From NCBI GenBank assembly GCA_032622095.1, contig CP136064.1, positions 189,275,794-189,339,793 of the forward strand: a DNA stretch of 64,000 nt. The letters are read 5' to 3'. Positions 10,572 through 23,289 of this stretch are shown piece by piece. Every line of letters starts with the position of its first letter. Position 1 is the stretch's first letter. The notes beneath the pieces are model-generated. The model was given only the letters and a program-made list of their open reading frames with translations, searched no databases and had not been told where the DNA came from. The DNA comes from Siphonodentalium dalli (lineage: Eukaryota; Mollusca; Scaphopoda; Gadilida; Siphonodentaliidae). Both the position numbers and the translations under genes were made by a program.

Positions 10572-11690
10572 GACAATGCAGTTAACAACTCATGCACTGC
10601 ATGTAGAAACCACCGACAACAAAGAAGCACCTCACAAACTTGTCCAGAAACACAAATCAGTTTTAATATCCTCCCTGTGTATGAATTACAAATCCTACCT
10701 TATCTGTATTCAAACCAACTTCGCCAGCACTGGACACCTTTATATGTTGGTCTAGTGTGTCATGCGCCTTACAACTGAACCACAAGAGGCCCCCAATAAG
10801 CAGATAACAGTCAGAGACAAAACCTGAGGAATCCCATTCATCGCAGGAATATGTTCACATTATAAATTAATCTGTCATGACTTGGTAAAGGTCAAATCCT
10901 TTATACTGCTGTACTCCTCAATTAAAAAGGAGATTTAGTTAAAAAAAAAAAAGAAGGAATCAGCTATCTTGTCATTTTATACTCTTGGTGAATCCTGGCA
11001 AACGTCATGGTCAGAAGTCATGACACATGACAGTTGGAAGTCAAGAAACAGTATCATATCTAATCATGTCTGGAATTCTTGAATTTGCGAGTTAATATTC
11101 TCAGAATGCTGATCATGGAATGGATGATCAATCCATGATGATCTCGACACAAGGGCTGATGGGATCATGTTACATGGTACCAGGAACCAGTCTATCAAAC
11201 TATATAGAGTTACGGTCACACCTCAACATTAAATGTGTGGCAATAAACATACAGGGGAGTCACTAAAAATAAAACTGGCAGACCACATGAGGGATGGTAT
11301 TAACCATTTGTCAGAGAATGGCGCAGGTTGCCCCGATAGACTGGTCCTTGTCTAATTTAACAGACAATCCAGACCATTATAGTGACTTAACGGCATGAGT
11401 GTACTGAGAACTAAGATGGTGAAGTCAGGAAGTTAACAGATCCAAATCGAACACTTTCGCCAAGACCAGCTCATGACTAGTAACCAATTGAGCATTTTAT
11501 TTGACCAGTGACACAGGATGGACTTTACAAGATAGTGCCAAGATCTACAACAGATATGGCATGAGTGATAAATGTTATCAAATGAATGAAGTGTTGATGG
11601 TGATGCAATGTGACAGGAAGTTACCAGACCCCAATCAGAGCCACTTTCAAGGCCCACTTAATTTTCAAATCACCAGATCACATTTTATCA
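10571..11690. other. Non-coding, contains one copy of a dispersed local repeat
   Basis: 11495-11660 (GTGACACAGGATGGACTTTA, AGATCTACAACAGATATGGC, ATGAGTGATAAATGTTATCA) is similar to 13600-13725. The rest shows no recognisable gene or element. Confidence 0.45.
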
Positions 11691-11861
11691 CATAATTTGG
11701 CCATAATAGCAGTTTCATAATTATCGGTAATAGACACGTTTAATATCAGTGCGTGCGATGACGTCACGGCGTTCTTCAAATAACTTGCGATCGCTGTAGT
11801 ATGATTGTTGTTTTCGATGAATATTTCGCGTTGCTTCGGGTTTATTTGATCATGTGATAAA

Positions 11862-12009
11862 AGGTATCTCACACTCGTCCTATTTTATACGTAATTTATC
11901 AACCTCGTCCTCTAAATTCTATTTGAGCCTCGGTAAACCTCGGCTCAAATCGAATTTAGTGAACTCGGTTGATAAATTCCGTATAAAATAGAAACTCATG
12001 TGAGATCCT
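11862..12009. repeat. Imperfect palindrome, about 70-bp arms
   Basis: AGGTATCTCACACTCGTCCT / ...CATGTGAGATCCT outer arms and TTATACGTAATTTATCAACC / GGTTGATAAATTCCGTATAA inner arms, centre at GAGCCTCGGTAAACCTCGGC. No clear target duplication; a CRE palindrome TGACGTCA lies nearby at 11759. Confidence 0.75.
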
Positions 12010-13978
12010 CTATATATACAACATTTTCCATATTATACCATTTGAAAGAGGAAGCTCTAAGTAAGGGTTAGAGCACAAGAATTGTTCTTTACCAGAATCA
12101 ATTGAGTTGAAGACAAGATTATTCTGGTATGCAATCAACTGGAAATGTGCTATTGAGCGTGTTTTGACCATGACGCACAATCCATGCGCTGGCCGCGATT
12201 GGACACAATAGCCGGTTAGTCACGCCCAAACAACGTGATTAACATGCACTGATCGCCGTTGAATACGAATTGATATGTCTGAAACAACACGGACTGGTAC
12301 CACTTTAAAGCACCCGTGCGATTTGTCTGTTATGAGTTGCGTGTGTCTAACAATGGGATAATCACTGAACTATTCCATCGCAAGCCTTGGGAATTGGTGT
12401 GCTTTACCAAAAATCAGGGAACGATTGTAACAATGGGATTGTGCTCTAAAACATTGTATTATCAACTGATCTGGTTGATTAAACTGGGAACATGTTGACA
12501 GTAACAGTTGTTTTTGTCAAGGTACCGAGGTATGTTCTGTGCTTAATTTTGATCCGGACTGCACTGTAAAGTCTATTCTCAGTGGAAGGGGAATAAATGA
12601 ATTCTGATGTATTCTGGGTTGACAACGGGGGAAGTCTTGGAACGAATCTGAGAATCTCCATAACTTGGTGGACACTCCTGTTCTGTATTCTGGTGGAATA
12701 GATATATTTTTGGTTCCTCTTCCAAATGGTATACAATATGGAATATGTTATGTTTTATGTTATCTGGGTATTCAAAAATTAAGTGGGCCTTTAAAAATAT
12801 ACTGTTTGCAGTCAATGTTACCCACCCTGATACTGATATGATTTAGATATATAATCTATATAAGCAACAATGTGCGCACGTTAAAGATCCCTACCGTGGC
12901 GAAGAAGTCACGGGTTCGGCAAAAAACTTCCTGGAAAAATTATGGATCTACTCGATCCCGTCCTGTAAAAGCCAGCCTTGGTCACTAGGACGTAACAACT
13001 ACAGATACAGATATATTTTTTGGGAGCTGGGGAGGATGTTTGTAGATGTATTGGTCCTCTGCAACATATAACTGTGGAGGTGATTAATTTAAAAAATATT
13101 TTCCAGCCCATATCATGAATTAGCAGACATGCAAATACAGACCATTGCATTTATTTGTAAACATTCTTGGTATATGTGATACAAAAATTTACATCTGGTA
13201 GTGGACGAAATAAAAGATATTTTCATTTTGAAATGACCAAAAAATAATTTAGTTTGTTGCGAAGGAGATTTCAGCTTGGTTAATTGGGGTTTATCATCCT
13301 TTCATCTCTTAGGCGATGTCATGATGTCAGATTTTGAAATTGAGAAAAAAAACGCGGACTGCACCATGGTTAATTTCACCAGGAAACCACTGCACATAGA
13401 AATTATTGACCCCCAGAAAGTACATTTACAAACTTTCCCAGTTAAATGAATAATTAAGGTTATCTTCCAATTGCCTGAATCATAAATCTGTGCATATCAA
13501 GGTGTCGAATAGGCATTATCAATGCTGGATGTCTTGTTGGCATAATGTGCCATTCACTTTACAATAGAGCCAATTTGGGCTTGAGGTATCCTATCCAAAC
13601 CACATATATAACCACTGACACATTGACACATGAAGTACATGGAGTACACAAGATAAAGCTGAGATCTACTCCAGATATGCCATGAGTAATACATGTTAAC
13701 AAATGAATGTGACTCACAAGTTAAATAATTCAATTCTGTCTGTCAATTGAGCAATTCGTTGAATTGACAGAGCTTTTTATCTGTAATTTTTATAGGCCAT
13801 GCTCAATCTGCATATCAATGCACTGATCTCATGAAAGCCAATTCACATTATTGACATCCTGAATTAGCATGAGGCTGAATTTATTGATTTATAATAGGGT
13901 CTTGGTGACCTGGAAACGAATAATGAAACCTCTGAGACCTGAATACTTGCTGACGGGCAGTTACTGGATTCCCATTCA
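12010..13978. other. Non-coding, mostly unrecognised; one SINE-like word
   Basis: GTGCGCACGTTAAAGATCCC at 12869-12888 is a word I associate with dispersed invertebrate SINE-like repeats, but no box A/B promoter or tail was found. Several 60-85 codon ORFs show no domain. Second copy of the local repeat at 13600-13725. Confidence 0.35.
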
Positions 13979-14374
13979 TTAACCCTTTACCCAACAAACC
14001 GGCCAAAAACGCCCAAATAAAGCTTCAACAGCCTAAAATATCTTCGGTCTGTCTCAATAACACCATACAAATATGGATATCATTGGAACCGGTTCATTGA
14101 CCACATTGTGATGGTTACAGTTATGCCCTGTGCCAATGCATTCTCTTATATATGCAAGTCGACAATAGGTCGCCTCGCATATATAAGAGAATGCATTGGC
14201 CTAAAAACATAAAATAACAATTTTTATAATTTTTCTACATTCTTTGACAATTTTATCATTTTTAATATGTGTTAAGCCAATGAATTCTCTTATATATGCG
14301 AGGCGACCTATGGTCGACTCGCATATATAAGAGAATGCATTGGCACAGGGCCGTTCTGTTGGGTAAAGGGTTAA
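13979..14374. mobile_element. TTAA-flanked MITE with two internal hairpins
   Basis: TTAACCCTTTACCCAACA on the left and TGTTGGGTAAAGGGTTAA on the right (TTAA at 13979 and 14371), a 14-bp perfect inverted repeat. Two hairpins built from GCATTCTCTTATATATGC / GCATATATAAGAGAATGC lie at 14132-14202 and 14276-14344. TTAA duplication and CCCTT ends indicate piggyBac mobilisation. Confidence 0.85.
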
Positions 14375-15056
14375 TTTGTAGGGACATTCAGACAACCATG
14401 GTATATTGATAATATTAGTCGGGAAGATATTTGTTTGTTTCTTTTTTTAAGGCCTGATTTGCCGAAATAAGGTCACATCCCCTTGAAAAAATAGTGTCAG
14501 TATCAGTCAGTATGGAATGCTTTTTCTTTTGCTTTTTACAATTTAAAAAAAATAATTATATTGTTCATATTTCTTATGACAAGGGAAATTACATCAACTC
14601 TTATTTCATTCCCATGGGTACCACAAGAAAGCTTAAGATTTTTGTTGATATGTTCATTTATTAAAATATTTGTTATTGTAGATAGAGACTCCAATCAGTC
14701 TTTTTTTTTTAACCCAATGCTACCGAAAGTAAGGTAAATTAAGTAATTATGCTTTTTCACTTCTCATTTCGAAATTAATTGTAATGGTAATTGCAGAAAG
14801 TGCCAAGAAATGATAATAGTATAATGCATTACTTTGCAAAGTAATGGACCCAACCCTGGGTGTGGCATATGTAAACTAAAACTTCAGCTTTAAACATAAG
14901 TTGATGAAGTGTTTTACAATTGAATAATATATAATATAAGGCTTAGGTTATTCATTATTTCATTTGAATATTCTTATAAATGATTGTATGGGAATCCAGA
15001 ATATTTATCTGCCTGTCATTTGATTAAACTATCAAAACATCCCTACAAATGAAGTA

Positions 15057-15189
15057 CAGTAATGCTCTAAATAATCGACTCGGCAAGAGCTTTCCGATGA
15101 ATGGCAACATGCCATATTTCCGACTAAATCCTGAAAAGTTACCCATAATTCTGCTGTGGTTAAGGAGTCGATTATTTAGAGCATTACTG
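15057..15189. mobile_element. Family A MITE with internal deletion
   Basis: CAGTAATGCTCTAAATAATC left end, right end GAGCATTACTG, TA on both sides (15055-15056, 15190-15191). Most of the left arm is missing, leaving an asymmetric foldback. Confidence 0.9.
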
Positions 15190-15248
15190 TATGCTTTATT
15201 CTCTCATCCAAATAAACACATGAAAATTACATGTAACAGATATTGAGA

Positions 15249-15324
15249 ATGAAGGATAGACCATTCCATTACATAATGTTAGAACTCAATGAGAGAATGC
15301 ATTTAGTATAGAAAGGGTTAACTG
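15249..15324. mobile_element. Family E right-end fragment
   Basis: ATAGACCATTCCATTACATA, then TTTAGTATAGAAAGGGTTAA, the right end of family E. It abuts a family C element. Confidence 0.6.
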
Positions 15325-15592
15325 TTAACCCTTTCATGATGGGAGCTGCGCTGGTGAGGCATTAAAGATCCTGTGCCAGTGAATTCTGTTTATATATACG
15401 TGAGTCTCCCATAGGGAGCCTCCCACATATAAGAGAATGCACTGGCTTACAAGATCAAGGTAAAATATTTTTAGGCCAATGTATTCTCTTATATATGTGA
15501 GGCTCCCTTTGGGAGACTCGCATATATAAGAGAATGCATTGGCACAGGGTTTTTCGCAAAATTTCAGGAAGCTTCAGTCATGAAAGGGTTAA
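15325..15592. mobile_element. Family C TTAA-flanked double-hairpin MITE, full length
   Basis: TTAACCCTTTCATGATGGGA to TCATGAAAGGGTTAA, with TTAA at both ends (15325-15328, 15589-15592). Two hairpins with arms GCATTCTCTTATATATG / CATATATAAGAGAATGC flank a short spacer CAAGATCAAGGTAAA. Typical piggyBac-type ends; no ORF. Confidence 0.9.
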
Positions 15593-15892
15593 TGACTAAT
15601 CTCTTTATTATATTAGTTGTTTCCAAAGTAATAGAACAGGTGTAGAATAGAAAAGAATAGTTTTAATGTCAATCAGGATGCCCTTGACTGGGTAGTGGAA
15701 TTTAATAATACAATACAAGCTCAAATATAAAATGCTGATTCTAAATGATTCATTGATTTTCTGCCACTGACAGTGCCACCCAACACATGTATATAAACCC
15801 TCTTAACAAATGTTAGCTGTCCCAACAACACATCCAACAAATAAAACTCCCCTAAAAAAATGTTAGTTGTCCAAGGAAAATCACTGAAGTCA

Positions 15893-16009
15893 TTAACTTT
15901 TCAGGATTTAGTCGGAAATATGGCTTGTTTGCCATATTTCAGACTAAATCCTGAAAAGTAACCCATAATTCTGCTGTGGTTAAGGAGTCGATTATTTAGA
16001 GCATTACTG
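15893..16009. mobile_element. Family A MITE, left end missing
   Basis: Begins inside the left arm (TAACTTTTCAGGATTTAGTC), short centre, complete right arm ending GAGCATTACTG then TA. Confidence 0.85.
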
Positions 16010-16457
16010 TATGTGTTAGATAATTATCTCATAGCCCAAAGAATTCTCGTGATATTCATTCTTTTCAAAATAGTTGCCAATTCAATTGTTTTATTGAATT
16101 TTGGGAAAAGTTTTATTTGTAACGTGAATTGAAACTAATTTATGTTTTCTTTAAACATAATAATTCTAATCAAAATTGATATCTAACACTACATAGTTTG
16201 GTGAGATGAGTCAGCTATATCAATTTATTACCCAGAAACTACATCAAAAGTACTACCAAACGAGATAGCATCTTTAATTTGATTAACCTTTTTTCTTCTT
16301 CTGTGGCATCAAACAATTATAGATCACAACTTATATACAGTACACTCCAAAATAAATAACCTTCAAAGAAAAGATTCCTCAACTCAAATATTATTCAAGA
16401 TCGAAACCACAAAAACAATATGGAGGAGCGTCCAATTGAAGCAAATGGTTTTAATCA

Positions 16458-16640
16458 AGTCTGAATTTAGTGTGTCTGACATTTGCAGAATGAGGTCCCC
16501 AGAGGGTGAATTTAGTGACGCTAGTGGCTGGCATCACCAAATTCACCCTCTGGGGACCTCATTCTGCTTAGGCCTCAACTACTATGGGAGACCTAGGATC
16601 AGATTGATATTCCCCAGTTGAAGTTGGTGATGTTCACCCA
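16458..16640. mobile_element. Family B element, left hairpin and part of core
   Basis: CAAGTCTGAATTTAGTGTGT, then GCAGAATGAGGTCCCCAGAG paired with CTCTGGGGACCTCATTCTGC across a GCTAGTGGCTGGC loop. Core GGCCTCAACTACTATGGGAG follows. Confidence 0.8.
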
Positions 16641-16702
16641 TTAGTTACTAGTATGCATTTTATCATCTGCAAATTAGGGGTAATAGAAACTCAACAGAAG
16701 GG

Positions 16703-16758
16703 GAAAGTTACCCATAATTCTGCTGTGGTTAAGGAGTCGATTAATTAGGGCATTACTG
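16703..16758 (+). mobile_element. Family A right-end fragment
   Basis: TTACCCATAATTCTGCTGTG to GGGCATTACTG with TA after it; only about 55 bp of the right arm remain. Confidence 0.75.
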
Positions 16759-17277
16759 TACATTTTCCAGATAAACAATAGTGAGTCCACTTTACTCAGA
16801 AATGACGATATGAGACATGACCTGAAGCAGCAAGACACATGTCATCTTATAGAAAGGAAATATGGCAAGAAGTTATACGGTACTTGTAATAACTAATACA
16901 AACACATGTCAGCATTCTTTATCAGTGCAATAAGTACACTTCTCAGCAGAACAAAGCGAGCGAAAATAACAAGGTACATATTCATGAGCAATATGCTTTG
17001 TACTCTAAAAAATGAGTGTAGCATCCCTCTCCACCAAATTACTGACAGGTAAGTATAGACTGGGGCAGATACATCCAATGGATAGCATGGTATTAATTCA
17101 TGGCAGAGGCAGGAACCAGGCCAAAAAGCAGTCAAATGAGTTATTAGCAGACTAATTACCATAGCTCTAGTTTATTCTTAGCACAGTATCAATGTCTACT
17201 TAGTGTTTACTACAATAGATTATATGAATATATTCTAAAAATGTGACTTTTTAATATGGATTAGATGGTACCCCAAG

Positions 17278-18078
17278 ACCAAGCCTTAGTTTAGTGTGCC
17301 TGTCATTTGCAGAATGATGTCCCCAGAGAGTGAATTTAGTGACGCTATCCCGCACAGCGGGCTAGCATCACTAAATTCACCCTCTGGGGACCTCATTCTG
17401 CTATACTTTTATGAACCCCAACCCTCCAATAATTATAGATCTTGAAAACAACAGCAACAATATTTCCCATTTATGTTTATCCCTTTCATGACAGGAGCTG
17501 TGCTGGTGCAGCATTAAAGATCATGTGCCAGTGCATTTTCATATATGTGAGTCTCCACAGGAGCCTCGCATATATAAGAGAATGCACTGGCTTACAAGGT
17601 CAAGGTAAATATTGTTAGGCCAATGTATTCTCTTATATATGCGAGGCTCCCTATGGGAGACTCATATGTATAAGAGAATGCATTGGCAGAGGGTTTTCGC
17701 AAAATTACCATGCACAGCAGGCTAGCATAACTAAATTCTGGGGACCTCATTCTGCTTTATAGGCCTCATGGCCTCTGGAAAGTATCTTTATTAACAAGTT
17801 TTATAGGTTCTTCAGAAAGTTTCTTTTCCTTTTTTAGTTTAGTTTCTCTATATCCCCAAATTGGCAGATGACACATTGCATAATCAAAGTGCCCAATGGG
17901 TGTACATCACCATCTTCACCATCTGGGAACTTAAATCTGAGTCTAGGTCTTCCATAGCAGATGAGGCCATGCAGAATGGGGTCCGCCAGAGCATGAATTT
18001 GAATTTGCTAGCCCACTGTGCGTGGTAGCGTCACTAAATTCACCCTCTGAGGACCTCAATCTGTAAATGTCCAGCACC
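17278..18078. mobile_element. Family B element interrupted by a family C copy
   Basis: Left hairpin 17288-17405 (GAATGATGTCCCCAGAGAGT with its complement), core pieces at 17760-17960 and right hairpin 17975-18060 ending at CTGTAAATGTCC. A family C element separates the parts at about 17475-17705. Confidence 0.75.
17475..17705. mobile_element. Family C MITE, eroded ends, nested in family B
   Basis: CCCTTTCATGACAGGAGCTG, two GCATATATAAGAGAATGC hairpins and GCAGAGGGTTTTCGCAAAAT. TTAA ends are no longer intact (left TTTATCCC, right lost). Confidence 0.75.
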
Positions 18079-19297
18079 ATATTTTGAAGCCTGTTTCTTG
18101 CTGAGGATTTTTTTTTAATTTAATACGAATATCGATTACAAAGCTAAAAATAGTCTTGAGCCCACAAGGTTCAACTATTTGTCAACCACTATGACATTTT
18201 CCGAAGACCAATGTGACATTTGCCGATAGCCAATCTGACTTCTGTTAATAATAATCTGTCCCATCAATATCTTGGTCAGATGGAATCAATTTTAAGCCTC
18301 AGATATTGTCGACAACCAATCAAGATTATCAGAAGACACAAATCCATAGCAAAGAAAGCTTTCAGAAACCCATACTCAGAGAATAAATCACAACGATCTT
18401 TCTTTCATTGGCCTCTAGATAGCCATTAATTCACTCCAGGCTCTGTGATCTAGAAAGGATGTACTGAGGCCATATATGAGTAGGTAGCATAATATAAAAC
18501 GCGTCCAAGAGGAAGCTTTGAGAGTCTAACGCTCCTGACTATCCATAGCATCAATCAGTGCTTCCAAGTTTCTTTACTTTCAATCAGTTTTAGCGAGTCT
18601 AAATGTTCTAGAATCAACCACTGGTCATTGCAAAAATAACACATATTCCAGATATGCACAGGCATGAAGTCCCATTTTTAAACAGAGAAAATGACTGTTT
18701 CAAATCTTTCACTGATTTTATCTAAAGGAAGCATTAAAATATTCCATGCCTTTTTACCACAATGAAGTGACCTGTCACACAAGATATCTGAATTCATTAC
18801 ATATTTAATACCAATATAGATGGTTATTTAAACTGTCGACATTCATTCAGAAATGTAGCACCTTCAACAAAGCCCAATTTCACTGAAATAAAATTTGAAG
18901 ATATTTTAAGCTTCGGGAAATGGACAAAACGCAACATTGTCAGAACGCTACATTTTCATTTGGTCAGAATGCCACATTTATGGAGAAACTCCACATTAAT
19001 TTGGTCGAAACGCCACCAAAATGAAGTCATACAGCCATATTCCATCTCACACTTTAGAATGATTTATCCTATAGTAGTTTGGCAATACACATAGTTCATA
19101 TCATGTTTCCACGATATCACGTGGTCATACAAGCTGAGATTGCTGGGCATGGAACCTCGGGGAAATCGCCATGGCGCCATTAACTTTCTTTTAGGCAATA
19201 GATGTGAGAATACCCTCATCAAAAGTATATGTACATGATTTCAACATTTGCCAAGATACAAGAATAAAGTTACTTTCTCTGTGCGTGGATCACAAAC
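18079..19297. other. Non-coding, short internal repeats only
   Basis: Short repeated words 'CCAATxTGACxTT' at 18185-18240 and 'GGTCxxAAxGCCAC' at 18960-19015. No gene or transposon ends recognised. Confidence 0.4.
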
Positions 19298-19725
19298 AAG
19301 CCTGAGTTTAGTGTGCCTGTCATTTGCAGAATGAAGTCCCCAGAGGGTGAGTTTAGTGACGCTATCCCACATAGCAGGCTAGCATCACTAAATTCACCCT
19401 CTGGGGACCTCATTTTGCTTAGGCCTCATCTTCTCTTCACATAGATTCATTTCCTTTTTAGTTTAGTTTCTCTATATCCCCAAAGTGGCAGACGACACGT
19501 TGCATAATCAAGGTTCCCAATGGTGTACATCACAATATTCACCATAATTTGGGAACTTCAATCTGAGTCTATATGTCTCCCATAACAGATGAGACCTAAG
19601 CAGAATGAAGTCCCCGGAGGGTGAATTTAGTGATGCTAGCCCGCTATGTGGGATAGCATCACTAAATTCACCCTCTGCATGGGGACCTCATTCTGCAAAT
19701 GACAGGCGCACTAAACTCAGGCTTG
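19298..19725. mobile_element. Family B element, full length (428 bp)
   Basis: CAAGCCTGAGTTTAGTGTGC on the left, GCACTAAACTCAGGCTTG on the right: an inverted pair. Two hairpins (19323-19415 and 19600-19695) of CAGAATGAxGTCCCCxGAGG type flank a core that mentions no ORF. This is the best copy for defining the family. Superfamily not determined. Confidence 0.85.
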
Positions 19726-20345
19726 GCTGGACGGCTTATGTTGGCCCAAATTTACCATGCACCTTACCAACTGAGCCACTGGTGACAGCTCAATCAGTCT
19801 AAGACAGTCTACATGTTCCAGAATCGATCGCTGGTATATTATGCCCAAGCATGACTTCCCACTTTTTATAGCAATATATCTATCGGGGAAAACTACAGCA
19901 GTTATTTCCGTTTTCATCTAACAACTCTTCCTGCAGACACATTATATAACTGAGGAATGTATTAGGATTTTTAGATAAATGAAACTTTTTTTTAAATCAG
20001 TTCTTGCTTATCTTCTTGTTCCAGAATTGATCACTGGTCTATGATAAAGCTAAACTACTGTACTGCCAAATGAATGACCCATTGAACCGGGATGACATCC
20101 CATTTGGGTAAGACTTTCAATGTGGTTGATGGTTATATGTTGCAATTAACCACATGACAACCGGAGGATGGATGTCATTGAAACGCATATAATTATGAAC
20201 TGCTATAAAACAGTTACTTCCAATTGAAGATCGAGCAAATTTATGTATGTCATATAAATGAAATTTGTTGAGTCAGTGCATGGTTAGTCAAAGAATATAA
20301 GCCGAAATCGTGATTTCTTTAGCGCTATTCCACTGTAGTCATGGA

Positions 20346-20851
20346 CAAGCCTGCAAATATTGCACATAGCGGGCTAGCATCACTAAATTCACCCTCTGAG
20401 GACCTCATTCTGCTTAAATAGGCCTCATCTTATCTTGGAAGTTTCTTTATCATCAAATTTCTATAGAAACTTCTTCACATAGATTCTATTACAGTTTTGC
20501 TACCCCACACAGCAGGCTAGCATCACCAAATTCACACTCTGGGGATCTCATTATGCTTTTAGGCCTCATATTCTGGAAAGTATCTACAGTCTCAAATAAA
20601 CATTGTTTTTAGTTACTTTTTCCCTTCTATGAAGTTTCTATATACCCTAATTTGCAGAAGATAAAATGCATAATCAACACGACTAATGGATGAACTATGA
20701 CAAACTTCAACTGGCGAACTTCAATCTGATTGTAGGTCTCCCATTGCAGTTGAGGCCTAAGCAGAATGAGGCTCACAGAGGATAAATTTGGTGATGCTAT
20801 CCCGCCATGGGGTCCTCATTCTGCAAATGGCAGACACTATTTGCAGGCTTG
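20346..20851. mobile_element. Family B element, diverged and rearranged
   Basis: Ends CAAGCCTGCAAAT and ATTTGCAGGCTTG. Only half-hairpins at 20365-20415, 20505-20560 and 20760-20830 remain between core pieces. Confidence 0.7.
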
Positions 20852-20937
20852 GCCATGGAACCATTAATAATTGCTGTGCGGTTATGGTTTGACTTTGACC
20901 GCAGTTTTGAATGCATTATTAATAAACCCAGCTACTG

Positions 20938-20960
20938 GGTCAATTAATTAGGGCAGTACA
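20938..20960 (+). mobile_element. Family A terminal remnant
   Basis: GGTCAATTAATTAGGGCAGT then ACAG, a decayed right end. Confidence 0.45.
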
Positions 20961-21404
20961 GTAAGTGTACATACACATTTTTAACACTGTCGTTTTCAGG
21001 CCCTACATTCTGAAATTCAAGGCCATTAATCTGAAGTTTCCAAGTTTTTATTAAAGACATTCAATTACGCAATCAGTAAAGTCAATATATCGAAGAAAAT
21101 TCAGGTTATACAAGATAACAATTTAAGCATGTTCAAGGCTTGGAATTTGTTGGACACAAGGCCATTCCAGTCTTTCAAGGCCCTGGTAACCTTGTTAGAA
21201 GTTTGTCATTTTATACACCATTCCAATTTCCATTTCAAATTTTGTACTTTCATTACATTCCATGCAAACAATTTTCCACATGTATCTGGTGCATTCTTTT
21301 GCACTTTTAGCTGTATGCTCTTCATATTCTGAAAGAACACCGGAATGTATTCAATCACGTCTTTTCTGCTGAAACCATAGCATAAATATGATCATAGCCA
21401 TCCC

Positions 21405-22095
21405 ACTCACCACAACTACTCTCACATCCACACATCAGTTACATGGAGACATGAAACCATGACGATACCAGGAGTTCCGAGCAATTATGTCCTGATATCA
21501 GTCACATAAAACAACGTTATGGCCCTCATCGGAATTGTCACAGTTTATATCCACATGGTTATGAAGGCCCTCATGAAACCTACTATGGGTAGGTCAGTTC
21601 GGGACCTGATAACACAAAAATCAATGCTTGTATCTACTTGTATTAATATATTGTTGGGCGATTATAAATGATTCATTTGCAGGGGCAGCGGAGCAGGGGG
21701 CATGCAGCAGCCCCAACCCCTTTCCCTCAAATGACGCCAGTACAAATTCATGATTTACATAGGGAAACATGCCCCATTGATGGTTGTGCCCTTTATACTT
21801 CTGCCACCCCGTTCATTTCACACCAATGACAAACCTTTACTTAACATATTCATTGGGAAATCCACCATTCTGCAGCATTTGCATATATTCCGCCGGCTGA
21901 TTGTGACTCTTTTAGCATACCTATGATCATGGCCACCCCCCCAATATTCTGTTCCAATTAACTTATTAACCTTTGCACTTTCATCCCACCCTAACAAATC
22001 CCCTTATGTACCCCCGAATACTTTTTCTAACTTTCTTGAACTATAGCTACTTTTTCTGCTAATAGAGACCCTTTCAGCATACCTATGATTATAGT
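21405..22095 (+). repeat. Local duplication, copy 1
   Basis: CTACTCTCACATCCACACAT ... GTTCCGAGCAATTATGTCCT ... ATGGCCCTCATCGGAATTGT ... GGTAGGTCAGTTCGGGACCT, then GAAATCCACCATTCTGCAGC and CAGCATACCTATGATT. The same order recurs from 23290. Confidence 0.75.
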
Positions 22096-22194
22096 CACCC
22101 CCCCCCCCCCCCCCCCCACCCACACTTTTCAGCCACCTACTCTTACACAGAGACGTGGCGACAGGGGGCGGTTTGGGCGGGAGGGTGTCACCCC

Positions 22195-23000
22195 GCCCCC
22201 CCAACTTTGGTCAAAATTTTCAACAGTTGGAAATTTCATACCTGCCAAAACATTAGTTGGAAATTTCACACCAACAATAGGTTGAAAATGTTCTTGTAGT
22301 CTGATTTTCAAACAATTTATTAGGGGGAATTAATTGTTTTTGGACCAATATTTGTATATTTTCCTATTTTGGTCAAAAATTTGGACTGAAATGGTCATCA
22401 GTTGGAAATTTTCCTATCTTAGGGGAGGGTGACAAGTTGGAAATTCCAACACTTGGAAAGCTTGTGTCCTGGGCCCTCCCCCGTGGCCAATCAAAAACTG
22501 CTAGTTAATTTAAGAAAACAATATTGTCATACATTTGGTCAACATTGTCATTGAAATTGTCGTCAGTTGGAAATTTTCCAACCTAAGTGGGGGTGTCAGG
22601 TTGGAAATTTCCAACTCTAGGAAGGCTTGAGGCTAGTTTATATGCTAGGATTTTGCGATTTTCTTGTTCAGATTTCAAAATTTTCGAATACCTGGCCGAA
22701 CCATGGTCGGCCCGGTGTGTCATTGTCCCTCCCTCGTGGCCGATACAAAACTGATAATTAGTTCAACAAAACAATATTTTACTACATTTGGTCAAACTTG
22801 TGGACTGAAATGGTCATCAGTTGGAGAATTTTCCAACCTGAAGGGGAGTATGAGGTTTGAAATTTCCAACACTATAGGAAAGCTTCAGTTGAGGCCAGTC
22901 TAGATGCTAGGATTTGCGATTTTCTTGTATAGTTTTCAAAATTTTCTCACAACTATGGTTTAGCCCGGTGTGTCCTGGTCTCTTGCCTGTAGCCGTGTGC
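22195..23000 (+). repeat. Tandem units with AGTTGGAAATTTTCC
   Basis: About four units: GTCATCAGTTGGAAATTTTC with GGTTGGAAATTTCCAAC at about 22390, 22560, 22810 and a degraded one at 22200. The best spacing is about 245 bp (22560 to 22806). Includes poly-C at 22097-22118 just upstream. Inverted GGAAATTTTCC makes short hairpins. Confidence 0.65.
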
Positions 23001-23289
23001 ATTTGGGTGGAGTTAGACCACTAGATGTTAGGATTTATGAAATTATTCAGGTTAAAATATCTGAATGTTCTCATACTGGGAATATAGAACCATGGTTTAT
23101 AAATATATAGGATATTAGGCCTGAGCACTGAGGTGCAATGCAAGGGGGTGGGTGTAAATGGAATTATGCAAAACTTGTGTTTGGTCTGATTCTGATTCAA
23201 GGGGGGGGGGGGCTGCAGTTGGAATTTCCCAAGGTGGACACCCCCCCCCCCCAACAGAGACCCTCTAGCCACTGTCCCTGCTCTTACAA

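Noticed and set aside
12869-12888. GTGCGCACGTTAAAGATCCC as proof of a SINE
   Set aside because: Only a short familiar word; no pol III boxes, tail or target duplication were found.
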